A stretch of 64,000 bases of DNA. Origin: Flavobacteriales bacterium. GTDB taxonomy: Bacteria; Bacteroidota; Bacteroidia; Flavobacteriales; TMED113. Shown piece after piece: positions 1 through 9,600 of this stretch (its first letter is position 1; every line of letters begins with the position of its first letter). The notes beneath the pieces were generated by a model. That model did not search any database, was not told where the DNA came from, and was given only the letters and a program-made list of their open reading frames with translations. Both the position numbers and the translations under genes were made by a program. Location of the stretch: NCBI GenBank assembly GCA_002714185.1, contig PAWM01000003.1:1-64000 (forward strand). The letters run 5' to 3'.

Positions 1-10
1 CCCCCATTAG

Positions 11-84
11 TAGTCTCGGGCAGACTTGAACTGCCGACCTCTACATTATCAGTGTAGCGCTCTAACCAGCTGAGCTACGAGACT
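11..84 (-). tRNA. tRNA-Ile (anticodon GAT)
   Basis: Read on the minus strand, the sequence folds into a full cloverleaf. The acceptor stem pairs AGTCTCG with CGAGACT, the D arm is GCTC/GAGC, the anticodon stem CTACA/TGTAG encloses loop CTGATAA (anticodon GAT), and the T arm is GGCAG-TTCAAGT-CTGCC. The discriminator base is A and CCA is not encoded. The next bases toward the left edge read CTAATGGGGG, which would fit the start of a tRNA-Ala, but only five bases of it would lie in the window. No 16S rRNA lies upstream; a protein gene occupies that side. Confidence 0.96.
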
Positions 85-128
85 TTAATACTACACTACT
101 AAAATATTAAAGAGCTATAAATAGTCGC

Positions 129-159
129 CAAATATACAATCAAGTTTTATATTACACAA
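129..159 (-). promoter_or_regulatory. Bacteroidota-type promoter for tRNA-Ile
   Basis: On the minus strand a TTG (159-157) is followed after 20 bases by TATATTTG (136-129), matching the Bacteroidota consensus TTG-N19-21-TAnnTTTG. It ends about 45 bases before the 5' end of tRNA-Ile and starts just past the stop codon of the short-chain dehydrogenase gene. It therefore looks like an independent promoter for the tRNA. Confidence 0.6.
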
Positions 160-164
160 CTTAT

Positions 165-875
165 TTATGGAGTTGTCAATGAAACAGGTAAGATTTTTCC
201 ATTAAAATACTTTGAACCATTAATAAAAAAATGCTTTATATATGCACCCATTTCGTTTGCAGACACAGGTGCTTTATAACCAGGAAAAGCCTCATTTAAC
301 ATTTCAGTATTAACAGCACCCAGAGCTAAGCAATTGAATTTATAATTTTTCATCTTAAATTCTTCCGCTAAGCATTCCGTTAGTGTTATTAAAGCTGATT
401 TGCTAGAACTATATACAGATAAACCTGGGAATTTAACACTACCATACAAACCTCCCATACTACTAATAGATAATACATGAGCTCCATCATTAAAATATGG
501 ACTTAATTTTTGGGTTAATATAAACGGAGCGAAAAAATTCACTTGGAAAGATTGATGTAATTCTTTATCACTTATATCCTGAAAAGATTTGTTAATTAAT
601 AATCCAGCATTATGAATTACCCCATCTAATGAGCCCTTGAATTGTGTTGTAACAAATTCTACTATAGTCAGTATTGATTTTGATAATGCAATATCTAAAG
701 AAATTATATGTAAACTGAAATCCGTATTAATTAGAGAACATTCTCTTTTTAATTTTTTTAAACCAATAATATCTCTAGAAATAGCAAGAATATTAAAGTC
801 TGAATTTTGAGCAAATGACTTAACTATTTCGAAACCTATTCCTTTACTGCAACCAGTTATTATTAAATTTTTCAT
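165..875 (-). CDS. SDR family NAD(P)-dependent oxidoreductase (possible pterin reductase)
   Basis: This 236-residue protein is a classical short-chain dehydrogenase. The N-terminal TGxxxGIG nucleotide-binding motif is at residues 7-14, NAG is at 89-91, and the catalytic Ser (138/139), Tyr155 and Lys159 are present. The start codon overlaps the stop of the upstream aromatic amino acid hydroxylase gene (ATGA), so the two are translationally coupled and last in a pdhA-pdhC-phhA-SDR run. Aromatic hydroxylases need a reduced pterin, and sepiapterin and dihydropteridine reductases are SDRs of about this size. A role in making or recycling the pterin cofactor is therefore an attractive inference. 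The family alone does not fix the substrate. Confidence 0.85.
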   Translation of the reverse strand: MKNLIITGCSKGIGFEIVKSFAQNSDFNILAISRDIIGLKKLKRECSLINTDFSLHIISLDIALSKSILTIVEFVTTQFKGSLDGVIHNAGLLINKSFQDISDKELHQSFQVNFFAPFILTQKLSPYFNDGAHVLSISSMGGLYGSVKFPGLSVYSSSKSALITLTECLAEEFKMKNYKFNCLALGAVNTEMLNEAFPGYKAPVSANEMGAYIKHFFINGSKYFNGKILPVSLTTP

Positions 876-2596
876 TTTAATATTTTTAAACCATCTATTA
901 TTAATTGTTTATTTTCAGGATTTAAAGATAAATAGCTCATTAAATTTCTATATGATTTATCGTATATATTTATATTTTTATCTTTTGATAATTCACATAT
1001 TTCTAAAGAAAGTAACCAATCTTCTTTATACGAAGTAATTAATTCATTTAAGATATTTTGAACTTCTTCTTCTTTAAAAGTATTTTCTAATCGCATTTTT
1101 CTAATCTTTAAATATAACTTTTCTAAATTCTTGTGATCAGTTGTTGCTTCAACTTGTATAGTCTGACTAGTTAAATTAATTTTTTCCATAGGAAAGGATG
1201 CTCTATCAGCTGGAGAAGGATAGGCAGAAATAATTTGATGCCCAATGATTAAATCAAATATTCCCCAGGAAGGATCAAATAAAACTATAGGTTTTAAATC
1301 TTTTTGATATAACACTACTGAACAATGCTTCAAAGAAAGTAACATAATGTCTTGTCTATCATTTTCAATAAAATCAATCAACTTACCCTTAATTACTATG
1401 CCTGAATCATACTTTATTTCTAATTCTTCATTTAATTTTTGTTTATAAGAGTTAATATCTTTTATATTACTTATAACACCAATAGGTGCACCAAAACCAT
1501 CAGAATGATAGTGTATACCATGATTTCTAATTTCTTTGCCTTTATACGAAAGTGCTGTAGGGCCGTGAGTTTTAAGATAAACACCTTTTTTTTTCACTTT
1601 AATTAATTCATTAAAAATACCTGACACTTGAATACCTGAATTAAACTCACAGGTTGAAACACTTTTCGATCCAATAGCTAACTCAACAGCATAATCTCCA
1701 CCTTTCTTAAAAGCCATAGTCTCAGAAAAATCATCTAAAACCTTATTTAAATGATTAAAATCACTAGCTACAAATAATTGCGGTTGTTCCTTAGTTATAT
1801 CAAATACGATATCGGCTGCATTAATATCATAAGCTATTTTTTTTACTTTATTACTCAAACAATTAACACTTTCAGATATTGAGGATAAAAGACCAGCACC
1901 ATAGATTTTAGGATTAGTTAAGTCTCCAATTAAACCATATTCAACAGTCCACCAATGCAAATTTCTTATCCTTGCCATTTCTGATAAATTATTTATTGCT
2001 AATTGTAAATTCAGGACTCTATCTTCTGATTTTTTTATTGTGTTTTGATCAATACCAGGAGCTTCTTTTAAGATAGATAATTCTCTAATTGCATTAAAAA
2101 GCTCTAAATCTTTAGCAGAAGAAAATGCTTTTGAGCCTATTTCACCAAATTTTTTTAAATAATTAGAATATTTTTCATCTGCAATAATAGGTGCATGTCC
2201 GGCCGCTTCGTGTAAAATATCAGGTGCAGGTGTATAACCTATATGATCAATTTGACGAATATCAGCTGCAATTACTAGTACATTATGCGCTTGAAACTCC
2301 ATAAATACAGTTGGTGGTATAAAACCATCGACTGCAACTGCATACCAACCTATATCCTTCAAAATTCTAGTCATCCCATACATACTTGGAATTGAATCAA
2401 CTGACAAACCAGTTTTTTTTAGACCATCAATATAGGAACCGTGGCACACAGATGGAAGATAATTAATATTTTGACGCATAACATATCTCCATACTGCTTG
2501 ATCTATAGCTGTATAGTGCTTATAATTTTGATCAACAACATATTGCAAAAGATGTTTTGGTAAATGCGGAACATGTTTATTATATGATTTTTCCAT
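872..2596 (-). CDS. phhA: phenylalanine 4-monooxygenase (aromatic amino acid hydroxylase), long form
   Basis: This pterin-dependent non-heme iron hydroxylase is expected to convert phenylalanine to tyrosine. Counting residues from a TTG at 2605, the iron ligands are His132 and His137 (in ILHEAAGHAP) and Glu222 (in WTVEYG). The catalytic domain covers about the first 300 residues. The remaining 270 residues form a C-terminal extension absent from the classic bacterial enzyme of about 260-300 residues, but long forms like this are usual in flavobacteria. I chose the ATG at 2596 (574 residues) over the TTG at 2605 because it lies 12 bases past the pdhC stop and begins a normal N-terminus. The stop TGA overlaps the SDR start. 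Confidence 0.93.
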   Translation of the reverse strand: MEKSYNKHVPHLPKHLLQYVVDQNYKHYTAIDQAVWRYVMRQNINYLPSVCHGSYIDGLKKTGLSVDSIPSMYGMTRILKDIGWYAVAVDGFIPPTVFMEFQAHNVLVIAADIRQIDHIGYTPAPDILHEAAGHAPIIADEKYSNYLKKFGEIGSKAFSSAKDLELFNAIRELSILKEAPGIDQNTIKKSEDRVLNLQLAINNLSEMARIRNLHWWTVEYGLIGDLTNPKIYGAGLLSSISESVNCLSNKVKKIAYDINAADIVFDITKEQPQLFVASDFNHLNKVLDDFSETMAFKKGGDYAVELAIGSKSVSTCEFNSGIQVSGIFNELIKVKKKGVYLKTHGPTALSYKGKEIRNHGIHYHSDGFGAPIGVISNIKDINSYKQKLNEELEIKYDSGIVIKGKLIDFIENDRQDIMLLSLKHCSVVLYQKDLKPIVLFDPSWGIFDLIIGHQIISAYPSPADRASFPMEKINLTSQTIQVEATTDHKNLEKLYLKIRKMRLENTFKEEEVQNILNELITSYKEDWLLSLEICELSKDKNINIYDKSYRNLMSYLSLNPENKQLIIDGLKILK

Positions 2597-2608
2597 TAAA
2601 AACAATTT

Positions 2609-3841
2609 CTAACAAAACATCATTAAAGGTGATTCTAGCATATTTTTTAATGTTGATAAAAATTTTGCACCTTCTACTCCATCAACAACCCTATGATCAC
2701 ATGACAATGTAAGTCTAATTATATTAGCGGGTACAATTACACCATTTTCAACTACTGCTCTTTGTTTAATTGCACCTACAGCAAGAATACATGCATCATC
2801 TGGATTAATAATTGCCGTAAAATCATCAATTCCAAACATACCTAAATTAGAAATGGTAAATGTATTAGACTCCCAATCATCAGGTTGTAATTTATTATCT
2901 TGTGCTTTTTGAATTAAAGCACGAGTCTCAGTAGAAATATCTGTAAAGGATTTAAAATCTGCATTTTTTATAACTGGAACAATAAGTCCATTTTCAACTG
3001 AAACAGCAATACCAATATTAATATCTTTATGAAATTTAATATGAGTATCTAACCATGAAGAATTAATCACAGGGTGTTTTTTTATTGCCATTGAAACAGC
3101 TTTAACAATAATATCATTAAATGATATTTTTACATTATTCTTTTCGTTAATTATTTTTCTATTCTCAATCAAATTATCCACGTTTACTTCAATGTTTAAA
3201 TAAAAATGTGGTGCTTTAAATTTAGAATCTGATAATCGTTCAGCAATTTTTTTTCGCATTTGAGAAACAGGTATTTTTTTATCTTCCAGAGCATGACTTA
3301 ATACTTGTTCTGTTTCATTAATTGAATCAATCTTCTCTAGGTCTCTTTTCACTATACGACCACCTTCACCTGATCCTGAAATAATAGTTATATCAATATT
3401 TTTTTCTTGAGCGATTTTTTTTGCTAGGGGAGAAATCTTAATTCGATCAGCTGGTGAAGTATTTAAAATATCTTGACTTGATGTATGTGTCTCTAGCTTG
3501 GCTGTTAAATCTACACTAGGCTCAATTTGAGTAGTTGATTCATTATTGTTATTATGAACATCATTATTATTCTCTAAACTTAGTAGTTTATCAATATTTT
3601 CATCTTTATCTCCTAAAATAGCAAGAATTGAGTCTACTTTTGCTGTTTCATTCTGTTGTACACCAATATATAATAATGTTCCTTCTTGAAAGGATTCAAA
3701 TTCCATTGTAGCTTTATCAGTCTCAATATCTGCTAACAAATCTCCTTCCTGAATTTTGTCACCTATTTTTTTATGCCATTTTGCTACAACACCGTCAGTC
3801 ATAGTATCACTTAATCTTGGCATTTTAATTATTTCAGCCAT
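2609..3841 (-). CDS. pdhC: pyruvate dehydrogenase complex E2, dihydrolipoamide acetyltransferase
   Basis: This 410-residue acyltransferase moves acetyl groups from lipoyllysine to CoA in the pyruvate dehydrogenase complex. There is one lipoyl domain (about 1-76) with Lys43 in the ETDKATMEF motif. A linker rich in Asn, Ser and Glu follows, then a peripheral-subunit-binding domain (about 134-172) and a catalytic domain ending with SCDHRVVDG, which carries active-site His383 and Asp387. It lies six bases downstream of the E1 alpha gene. A single lipoyl domain and the presence of E1 alpha rather than a one-piece E1 fit flavobacterial pyruvate dehydrogenase. A branched-chain or acetoin dehydrogenase E2 is the alternative but less likely. 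Confidence 0.93.
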   Translation of the reverse strand: MAEIIKMPRLSDTMTDGVVAKWHKKIGDKIQEGDLLADIETDKATMEFESFQEGTLLYIGVQQNETAKVDSILAILGDKDENIDKLLSLENNNDVHNNNNESTTQIEPSVDLTAKLETHTSSQDILNTSPADRIKISPLAKKIAQEKNIDITIISGSGEGGRIVKRDLEKIDSINETEQVLSHALEDKKIPVSQMRKKIAERLSDSKFKAPHFYLNIEVNVDNLIENRKIINEKNNVKISFNDIIVKAVSMAIKKHPVINSSWLDTHIKFHKDINIGIAVSVENGLIVPVIKNADFKSFTDISTETRALIQKAQDNKLQPDDWESNTFTISNLGMFGIDDFTAIINPDDACILAVGAIKQRAVVENGVIVPANIIRLTLSCDHRVVDGVEGAKFLSTLKNMLESPLMMFC

Positions 3842-3847
3842 AATATA

Positions 3848-4840
3848 TTAATCTCTTATAAAATTATATGGTCCATCATAAATATCGTTAAAAAGATCTT
3901 CTGGACTAGGAAAGGGCGAAGATTCTGCAAAATCTATACATTCTTTCACTAAATCCTTGACTTTATCATTAATGGACTCTATTTCCTTTAAAGAAGCATA
4001 TTTTTTTGTTTTTATAATATCCAAAACATACATAATAGGATCTATTTTCTTATAATCTTCAACTTCTTCTTTTGTTCTATAATGTTGAGCATCAGACATA
4101 GAATGTCCTTTATATCTGTAAGTTTTAATTTCTAAGAAAGTAGGACCTTCTCCACGTCTTGCTCTTTGGACCGCAACATCCATAGCATCAGCTACTATCT
4201 CTGGCTTCATTCCATCAACTGGTGAGCACGGCATCTCATATGCTAAACCCAATTTCCAAATATCTGTATGATTAGCAGTTCGTTCAACTGATGTACCCAT
4301 CGCATATCCATTGTTTTCACAGACAAAAATAACGGGAAGATTCCAATTCATAGCCATATTAAAAGTTTCATGTAAAACACCTTGTCTCACAGCACCATCA
4401 CCCATAAAACACACGGTAACTGCATCTTTATTGTTATATTTATCTGCAAATGCAATTCCAGCACCTAAAGGAATTTGACCTCCGACAATACCATGTCCAC
4501 CATAGCAATTAAATTCTTTAGAAAACATATGCATAGAACCACCCTTACCTCTAGATGAACCAGTGGATTTACCTAATAATTCTGCCATAACAAATTTTGG
4601 ATGTAAACCCATTGCAACAGGCAAAACATGACATCGATATGCAGTAATAACTTTATCTTTTTTTACATCTATTGAGTTAATCATTCCAGATAGAATAGCT
4701 TCTTGTCCATTATATAAATGTAAAAAACCTCTTATTTTTTGCTGTATGTAGAGTGCTGCACATTTTTCTTCAAACTTTCTCCAAAGCAACATATCGTAAT
4801 AACTTTTCAGGTATGCTTTTTTATCAAATTTTTTCATCAT
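3848..4840 (-). CDS. pdhA: pyruvate dehydrogenase E1 component, alpha subunit
   Basis: This 330-residue thiamine-diphosphate-dependent subunit performs the decarboxylation step of pyruvate dehydrogenase together with a beta subunit. The diphosphate/Mg motif begins with GDG at 147-149 and ends with ENN at 175-177. The phosphorylation-loop-like segment YRYKGHSMSD is around residue 245. It is the first gene of pdhA-pdhC-phhA-SDR. The beta subunit gene is not in the window. Tandem ATG codons start the gene; the upstream one is used here. A TAGATTTG element lies 25 bases upstream. Confidence 0.95.
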   Translation of the reverse strand: MMKKFDKKAYLKSYYDMLLWRKFEEKCAALYIQQKIRGFLHLYNGQEAILSGMINSIDVKKDKVITAYRCHVLPVAMGLHPKFVMAELLGKSTGSSRGKGGSMHMFSKEFNCYGGHGIVGGQIPLGAGIAFADKYNNKDAVTVCFMGDGAVRQGVLHETFNMAMNWNLPVIFVCENNGYAMGTSVERTANHTDIWKLGLAYEMPCSPVDGMKPEIVADAMDVAVQRARRGEGPTFLEIKTYRYKGHSMSDAQHYRTKEEVEDYKKIDPIMYVLDIIKTKKYASLKEIESINDKVKDLVKECIDFAESSPFPSPEDLFNDIYDGPYNFIRD

Positions 4841-4864
4841 CTAACATAAATATAAAATGAAAAA

Positions 4865-4872
4865 CAAATCTA
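4865..4872 (-). promoter_or_regulatory. candidate -7 element for the pdhA operon
   Basis: The minus strand reads TAGATTTG, matching the Bacteroidota -7 consensus TAnnTTTG, 25 bases before the pdhA ATG and inside a 69-base intergenic gap after ispF. I see no clear -33 TTG at the right spacing, so this is only a half-match. Confidence 0.35.
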
Positions 4873-4909
4873 AAAAAAATAGAGTGAAATAACATTATTA
4901 AAATATAAT

Positions 4910-5392
4910 TTATATTTTTTCAATGATAGTAACTGCATAACATGCTACACCATGCTCCGTTCCAATAAAACCCATTCCTTCACTTGTAGTTGCCTTAACA
5001 TTAATATTACTAGAACCAATATTTAGATACTTATCTATAGATTTTTTAACATCTGGAAGAACAAATTGTAGTTTTGGCTTTTCTAAAACAATAGTAATAT
5101 CGACATTAATGATAATAAATGAAAGATCTTTTAATTTTTGTATTACGGAAGATAAAATAAGACTACTATCCATATTTTTATATTTCAAATCAGTATCAGG
5201 AAAAAAATGACCAATATCTCCTAAGCAAGCTGCACCTAGTAAAGCATCTGCTAATGCATGAAATAAAATATCACCATCAGAGTGTGCCTCTACTCCTTTA
5301 AAGTGGTCCAATCTAATACCCCCCAGGATAAAAGGTATATTATCTTTTAACCTATGAATATCATAACCCATCCCTACCCTTATATTAGTCAT
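4910..5392 (-). CDS. ispF: 2-C-methyl-D-erythritol 2,4-cyclodiphosphate synthase
   Basis: IspF cyclises 4-diphosphocytidyl-methylerythritol 2-phosphate in the non-mevalonate isoprenoid pathway. The protein has 160 residues, a normal length for the family. The metal ligands Asp11 and His13 (in GYDIHRL) and His45 (after SDGD) are visible, as are GHFFPD at 61-66 and the C-terminal TSEGMGFIG segment. It follows porV by 12 bases and is probably the last gene of a porU-porV-ispF transcript. Confidence 0.96.
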   Translation of the reverse strand: MTNIRVGMGYDIHRLKDNIPFILGGIRLDHFKGVEAHSDGDILFHALADALLGAACLGDIGHFFPDTDLKYKNMDSSLILSSVIQKLKDLSFIIINVDITIVLEKPKLQFVLPDVKKSIDKYLNIGSSNINVKATTSEGMGFIGTEHGVACYAVTIIEKI

Positions 5393-5404
5393 ATTTTGTA
5401 ATAT

Positions 5405-6622
5405 TTATTGTGTAGGTTGACCTGCTCCTTTATTTTTACCACTATCATTAAATGCAGAAGAAAATGCACCAATATCAAATATTAAACTAAATCTCATTGT
5501 ATTCTCTAAAGGACTCTTAACACCTTGATTTGCAGGAATTAAATAAGCAAAATCTAAAGTAAACACATTCATTTTTAAACCTGCACCTAAAGTAAAGTAT
5601 TTTCTATTTCCCTTTGTTTCATGCTCATGAAAATATCCTCCTCTTAAACCAAATTGATTTTGATACCAATACTCAAATCCCAAAGAATACATTAATTCTC
5701 TCCATTCTTCTTGTATACCTCCAGGTGCATCTCCAAAAGATTGAAATATAGCTTGTACAACTGAAATATCTGGATCTTGACCTGCAATAATACTATCTTG
5801 ACTCATTTGATCATACACAGGAGGAGTTGGTACTAATAATTTATTGATGTCTATAGCAACTGAAAAATTATTATACTCATCAATTTGCATGGAGTATCTT
5901 CCACCTATTTTTAAATTCATTGGTAAAAAATCTTTTTCTTCATTTTCAGTGTATGATATTTTAGTTCCAATATTAGAGATATTCACTCCAACTGCCCATT
6001 GATTATTTTCAGTAAAATCAGATTCATAATAAGTAGATAAATCAACGGCAAAGGCAGTCCCTGGTTCTGTTTCGTATTGACCTACATTTTGTCCACCGGT
6101 TAAATTTGAGTAAATATATCTCATGGCTAATCCACCTGAAAAATTGTTACTAAATTTCATTCCATAACCAAAATCAAAAGTATATTCATTCGGATTATAT
6201 GTTCCTAGATTTGCACCCGTTTCATCTGTAAATGTAATGTTTCCTAAAGAAAAATATCGCAATGCAGCAGACCAAGCACTATTATTATTTATTTTACTAT
6301 ATCCCGTTAAATATGATAATGCAATATCAGGGACTAGTTTACTTAACCAAGGTGTATATGAAATTCCAATTCCTGAATTATTTTTTAAAAAAGCAAGTTT
6401 TGCAGGATTCCAGTGAAGAGAGTGTATGTCAGGTGTTGTTGCTGCACCAACCTCCCCCATAGCTCCAGCTCTTGAGTCAGGAGTTATCGTTAGAAAAGGT
6501 ACTGCGGAAGTAATAGTATTTAGATTATTCAGATAGTCTGAATTATTAGTTGGAATATCCTGTGCAAAAATTAAATTCAATGAACTTGTTAGTACAAGTA
6601 TAAGAAAGAGTCGGAATATCAT
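5405..6622 (-). CDS. porV: type IX secretion system outer membrane protein PorV
   Basis: This 405-residue protein has a signal peptide (about 1-20, cleavage after IFA before Q) and FadL-like beta-barrel character. The family motif GAMGEVGAATTPD follows shortly after the mature N-terminus. In known type IX systems PorV binds the C-terminal signals of cargo leaving the SprA translocon and shuttles them to the PorU attachment complex. The direct porU-porV order supports the identity. A second PorV/PorQ-family gene lies at 24987-26045; this copy is the better PorV candidate because of its neighbour. Aromatic residues alternate through the strands as in outer membrane barrels. Confidence 0.93.
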   Translation of the reverse strand: MIFRLFLILVLTSSLNLIFAQDIPTNNSDYLNNLNTITSAVPFLTITPDSRAGAMGEVGAATTPDIHSLHWNPAKLAFLKNNSGIGISYTPWLSKLVPDIALSYLTGYSKINNNSAWSAALRYFSLGNITFTDETGANLGTYNPNEYTFDFGYGMKFSNNFSGGLAMRYIYSNLTGGQNVGQYETEPGTAFAVDLSTYYESDFTENNQWAVGVNISNIGTKISYTENEEKDFLPMNLKIGGRYSMQIDEYNNFSVAIDINKLLVPTPPVYDQMSQDSIIAGQDPDISVVQAIFQSFGDAPGGIQEEWRELMYSLGFEYWYQNQFGLRGGYFHEHETKGNRKYFTLGAGLKMNVFTLDFAYLIPANQGVKSPLENTMRFSLIFDIGAFSSAFNDSGKNKGAGQPTQ

Positions 6623-6662
6623 AATGTATTATTTTATTTTGTTCACAAAGCTAACGAAAAAA

Positions 6663-9600
6663 CTATCTTAGTATTATAAGTTTTTCTGTTTTTTGCGAAG
6701 TAGAACCATCATTTTTTGATTTGACTGATAATCTATAAATATAAATTCCTCTACTTATAGAATTATCAATACTCCAAGAGATGGAATTATCCCTGAAACC
6801 TGTAGCAACAACGGAACGAGATAAAGATTTTACCAAATCTCCATTTAATGAAAAAATATCTACAGAAATATCTAAAATATCTCCAGGACGGTTATGTTCA
6901 AAAACAAAATTTGTATAAGAAGATGACGGATTTGGAAAATTTAATAAATGTTCAATAGCTAGCTGGCTAGATGTGGTAACAAAAAAATTAATATCCATAA
7001 TACTTGAGTTATTATATACATCCCAAGCTTTAAAACTTAATGTATGTTCACCTTCGTTTAAATTAGAAAAGGGATATATAACCTGTCCTGATTGAAAACT
7101 ATTTAAATCGGATTCATAATAATCATTTAAAATATATTGACTCCAACTATCTTGATCTAAAATTGCTGTTAAATCGTGGCCAATTCCTGTTCCTATTGTA
7201 TTTATTCCTGATTTATCATATAACAATGCTAATAATTCAGGATCACCATTGGTATATCCTCCGGATACAAAATTTGTATCATTCATAAATAACTGAATAG
7301 TAGGCCCCTCTAAATCAATGGAAGCACAATCACTTATACCCCCAATAACAATATCTTGACTTAAACCACTTGCTTCTCCTAAAATACTATCTGTAGCATA
7401 ATAGCTTATCTTCCCTTCTCCATATTGATAACTAATATCTTTTGGAACAATAAACTCAAACGACCACTCACCATCAATAACATCCACTTTGCCATTATAT
7501 ATAATATTGTTTTGTAAATAATAATTAAAAGGGCTGGATAGAAAACCGTCATTATTTAATGTTGTATATAATTCTGGTTTATCAAAGACTGTCATAAATA
7601 ATGTGCCTGAATAATTACTTAATATATTATTTGTTTCTAAATCACCGCCTGCATCGTCATTTATAAATCCTGAAATTCTAACATAGCTTAAAGAATTAAT
7701 GGTGTCATTTAAATCTAAATCTTCGTTATGAACTTGACCAAGAGAGTCTAGAAGTTCAATACTTGAAGTATGGACATTAAATTTAGGGTATGCAAGACTT
7801 AAATGAGGGTCACCAAAAAAAGAAAATTTTCTTTTTGTAATATTTAAACCTGAAAGTGGATCATTTTTACATTCAACTAATACTTCCCCAAGACTATAGC
7901 CTAAATTCTGATTTAGAAGATAATTATACAAAGCATCGACTAAATAATATGTTTGTGATTCTGAGACAGTTCTTGAAGTACTATACAAAGCAATAGCTCC
8001 ACCATTATTATTTAATAATAGAAATTCACCTGCCGATACTCTTGTAGGGTCATCATATCTGGTAAATTCACATGTTGCTGTAATAAAAACAGGTAATCTA
8101 TTAATATTATCAAAACTATTAATATCAGCTAATTCTAAAATTCTTTCCGAAGCCCATCCAACTTCACCTCCGTGTCCAACATAATTTACAATAAGTACTC
8201 CGTCTTGAATTGTTTTAATAAGGTCTTCTTGAGCTTGTGGATAACGTTGAGATCCTAACGATAATGATTGTTGATAAGAGTCTAAATAAATTTTGTTTAT
8301 ATTAAAATGTGGATGTAACGAATCAACTTTCTCAGCTAATGCATCTGCATGAATAATCAAGCTTGATTCCCAGCCTGCATCAGCATCATCTGCAACAAAA
8401 CTTATTTTATTTTTCCATTCTCCTCTAGAGGATATAGAATTATAGTTAATAAGTTTATCAACATATGCCTCTGCATCATTTACATTTTGAACAGGGATTC
8501 GCCCCACTCCAATATCAATAGAATTTTGGCTGATTGTATTATTAAGTCCACCATTCCAACCACCCTCACCATCATCAAGCACAACAAAATAATCATCAGT
8601 ACAGTAAGAAGCTTCTATACTTGAAGAAACTGTAGATTGGTAAGTAGGAACATAGTTTGAAGATTCATATAACTGGTTTTTATAATCAAATGAAGCATCT
8701 CCAAATAATAGTAAATTTTTTGGTATTTGGTCTACCGTTTCTGATCTATCATAAAACATTTTCATCATATTTCTTATTGCACTCACATCCTGTGATCCAG
8801 TACTAAACTCATTATAAACCTGCTCAGTTGTTAATAATAAAACATTTTCATCATTATTATCTTTGTGAAAATTAGCTAAACGAGTTGCAGCATTAATAAA
8901 TTTAGGATGAGTGACAATAACATAGTCAGGAATAGATGAACCGTGAATATTTTGATTAGATACTGGACCATAAAAGGATGGTGTAAAGGCAATATTTGAA
9001 TTACCAAAAACTAAAAATTCTTTTAAAACAGAAGTATTTGTTTTGAAAGCACCATAAAGTTCATCCAAAGCTAATAATTGCTTTTTTACATTTAAAGGGT
9101 CTGTCACATCCCAGATAGTAAAATTCAAATTACTATTAATTCTGAAGAACTGAAAATCTGTCAATACACCGGATCCAACTGTCTTAGTATCACGGAATAA
9201 AAAATGTGATGATGAATTAATATTAAAATCATTACTTCTTCCTTGTAAGATAAAATAATCTAGCCAAGCTAAAGCTGAAGTATTACCATTATTATTAAAA
9301 CTAAATGAAATGTCAGAACTATTAGAGACTAGAAATTGATCTTCATATAAAATACTTTTATAATAATCAGATGAAGTTGGTGATACAGTTGGCATATTGA
9401 TTGAAGCAATATTTGTATTACCATTACTAATGTCAAATTGTGTTAAAATAGAAGATCTTGCCGCAAGGCTTACTGTTATAAGCAAACTATCTACACTCCA
9501 TGTTCCAATAGGGGTTTCGAAATCTTGACTATAATCAAAACTAAAAGACTCTCCAAACCACCTTCTTCCTGTATTCACTAAATTTACATTATCTTCCTCG

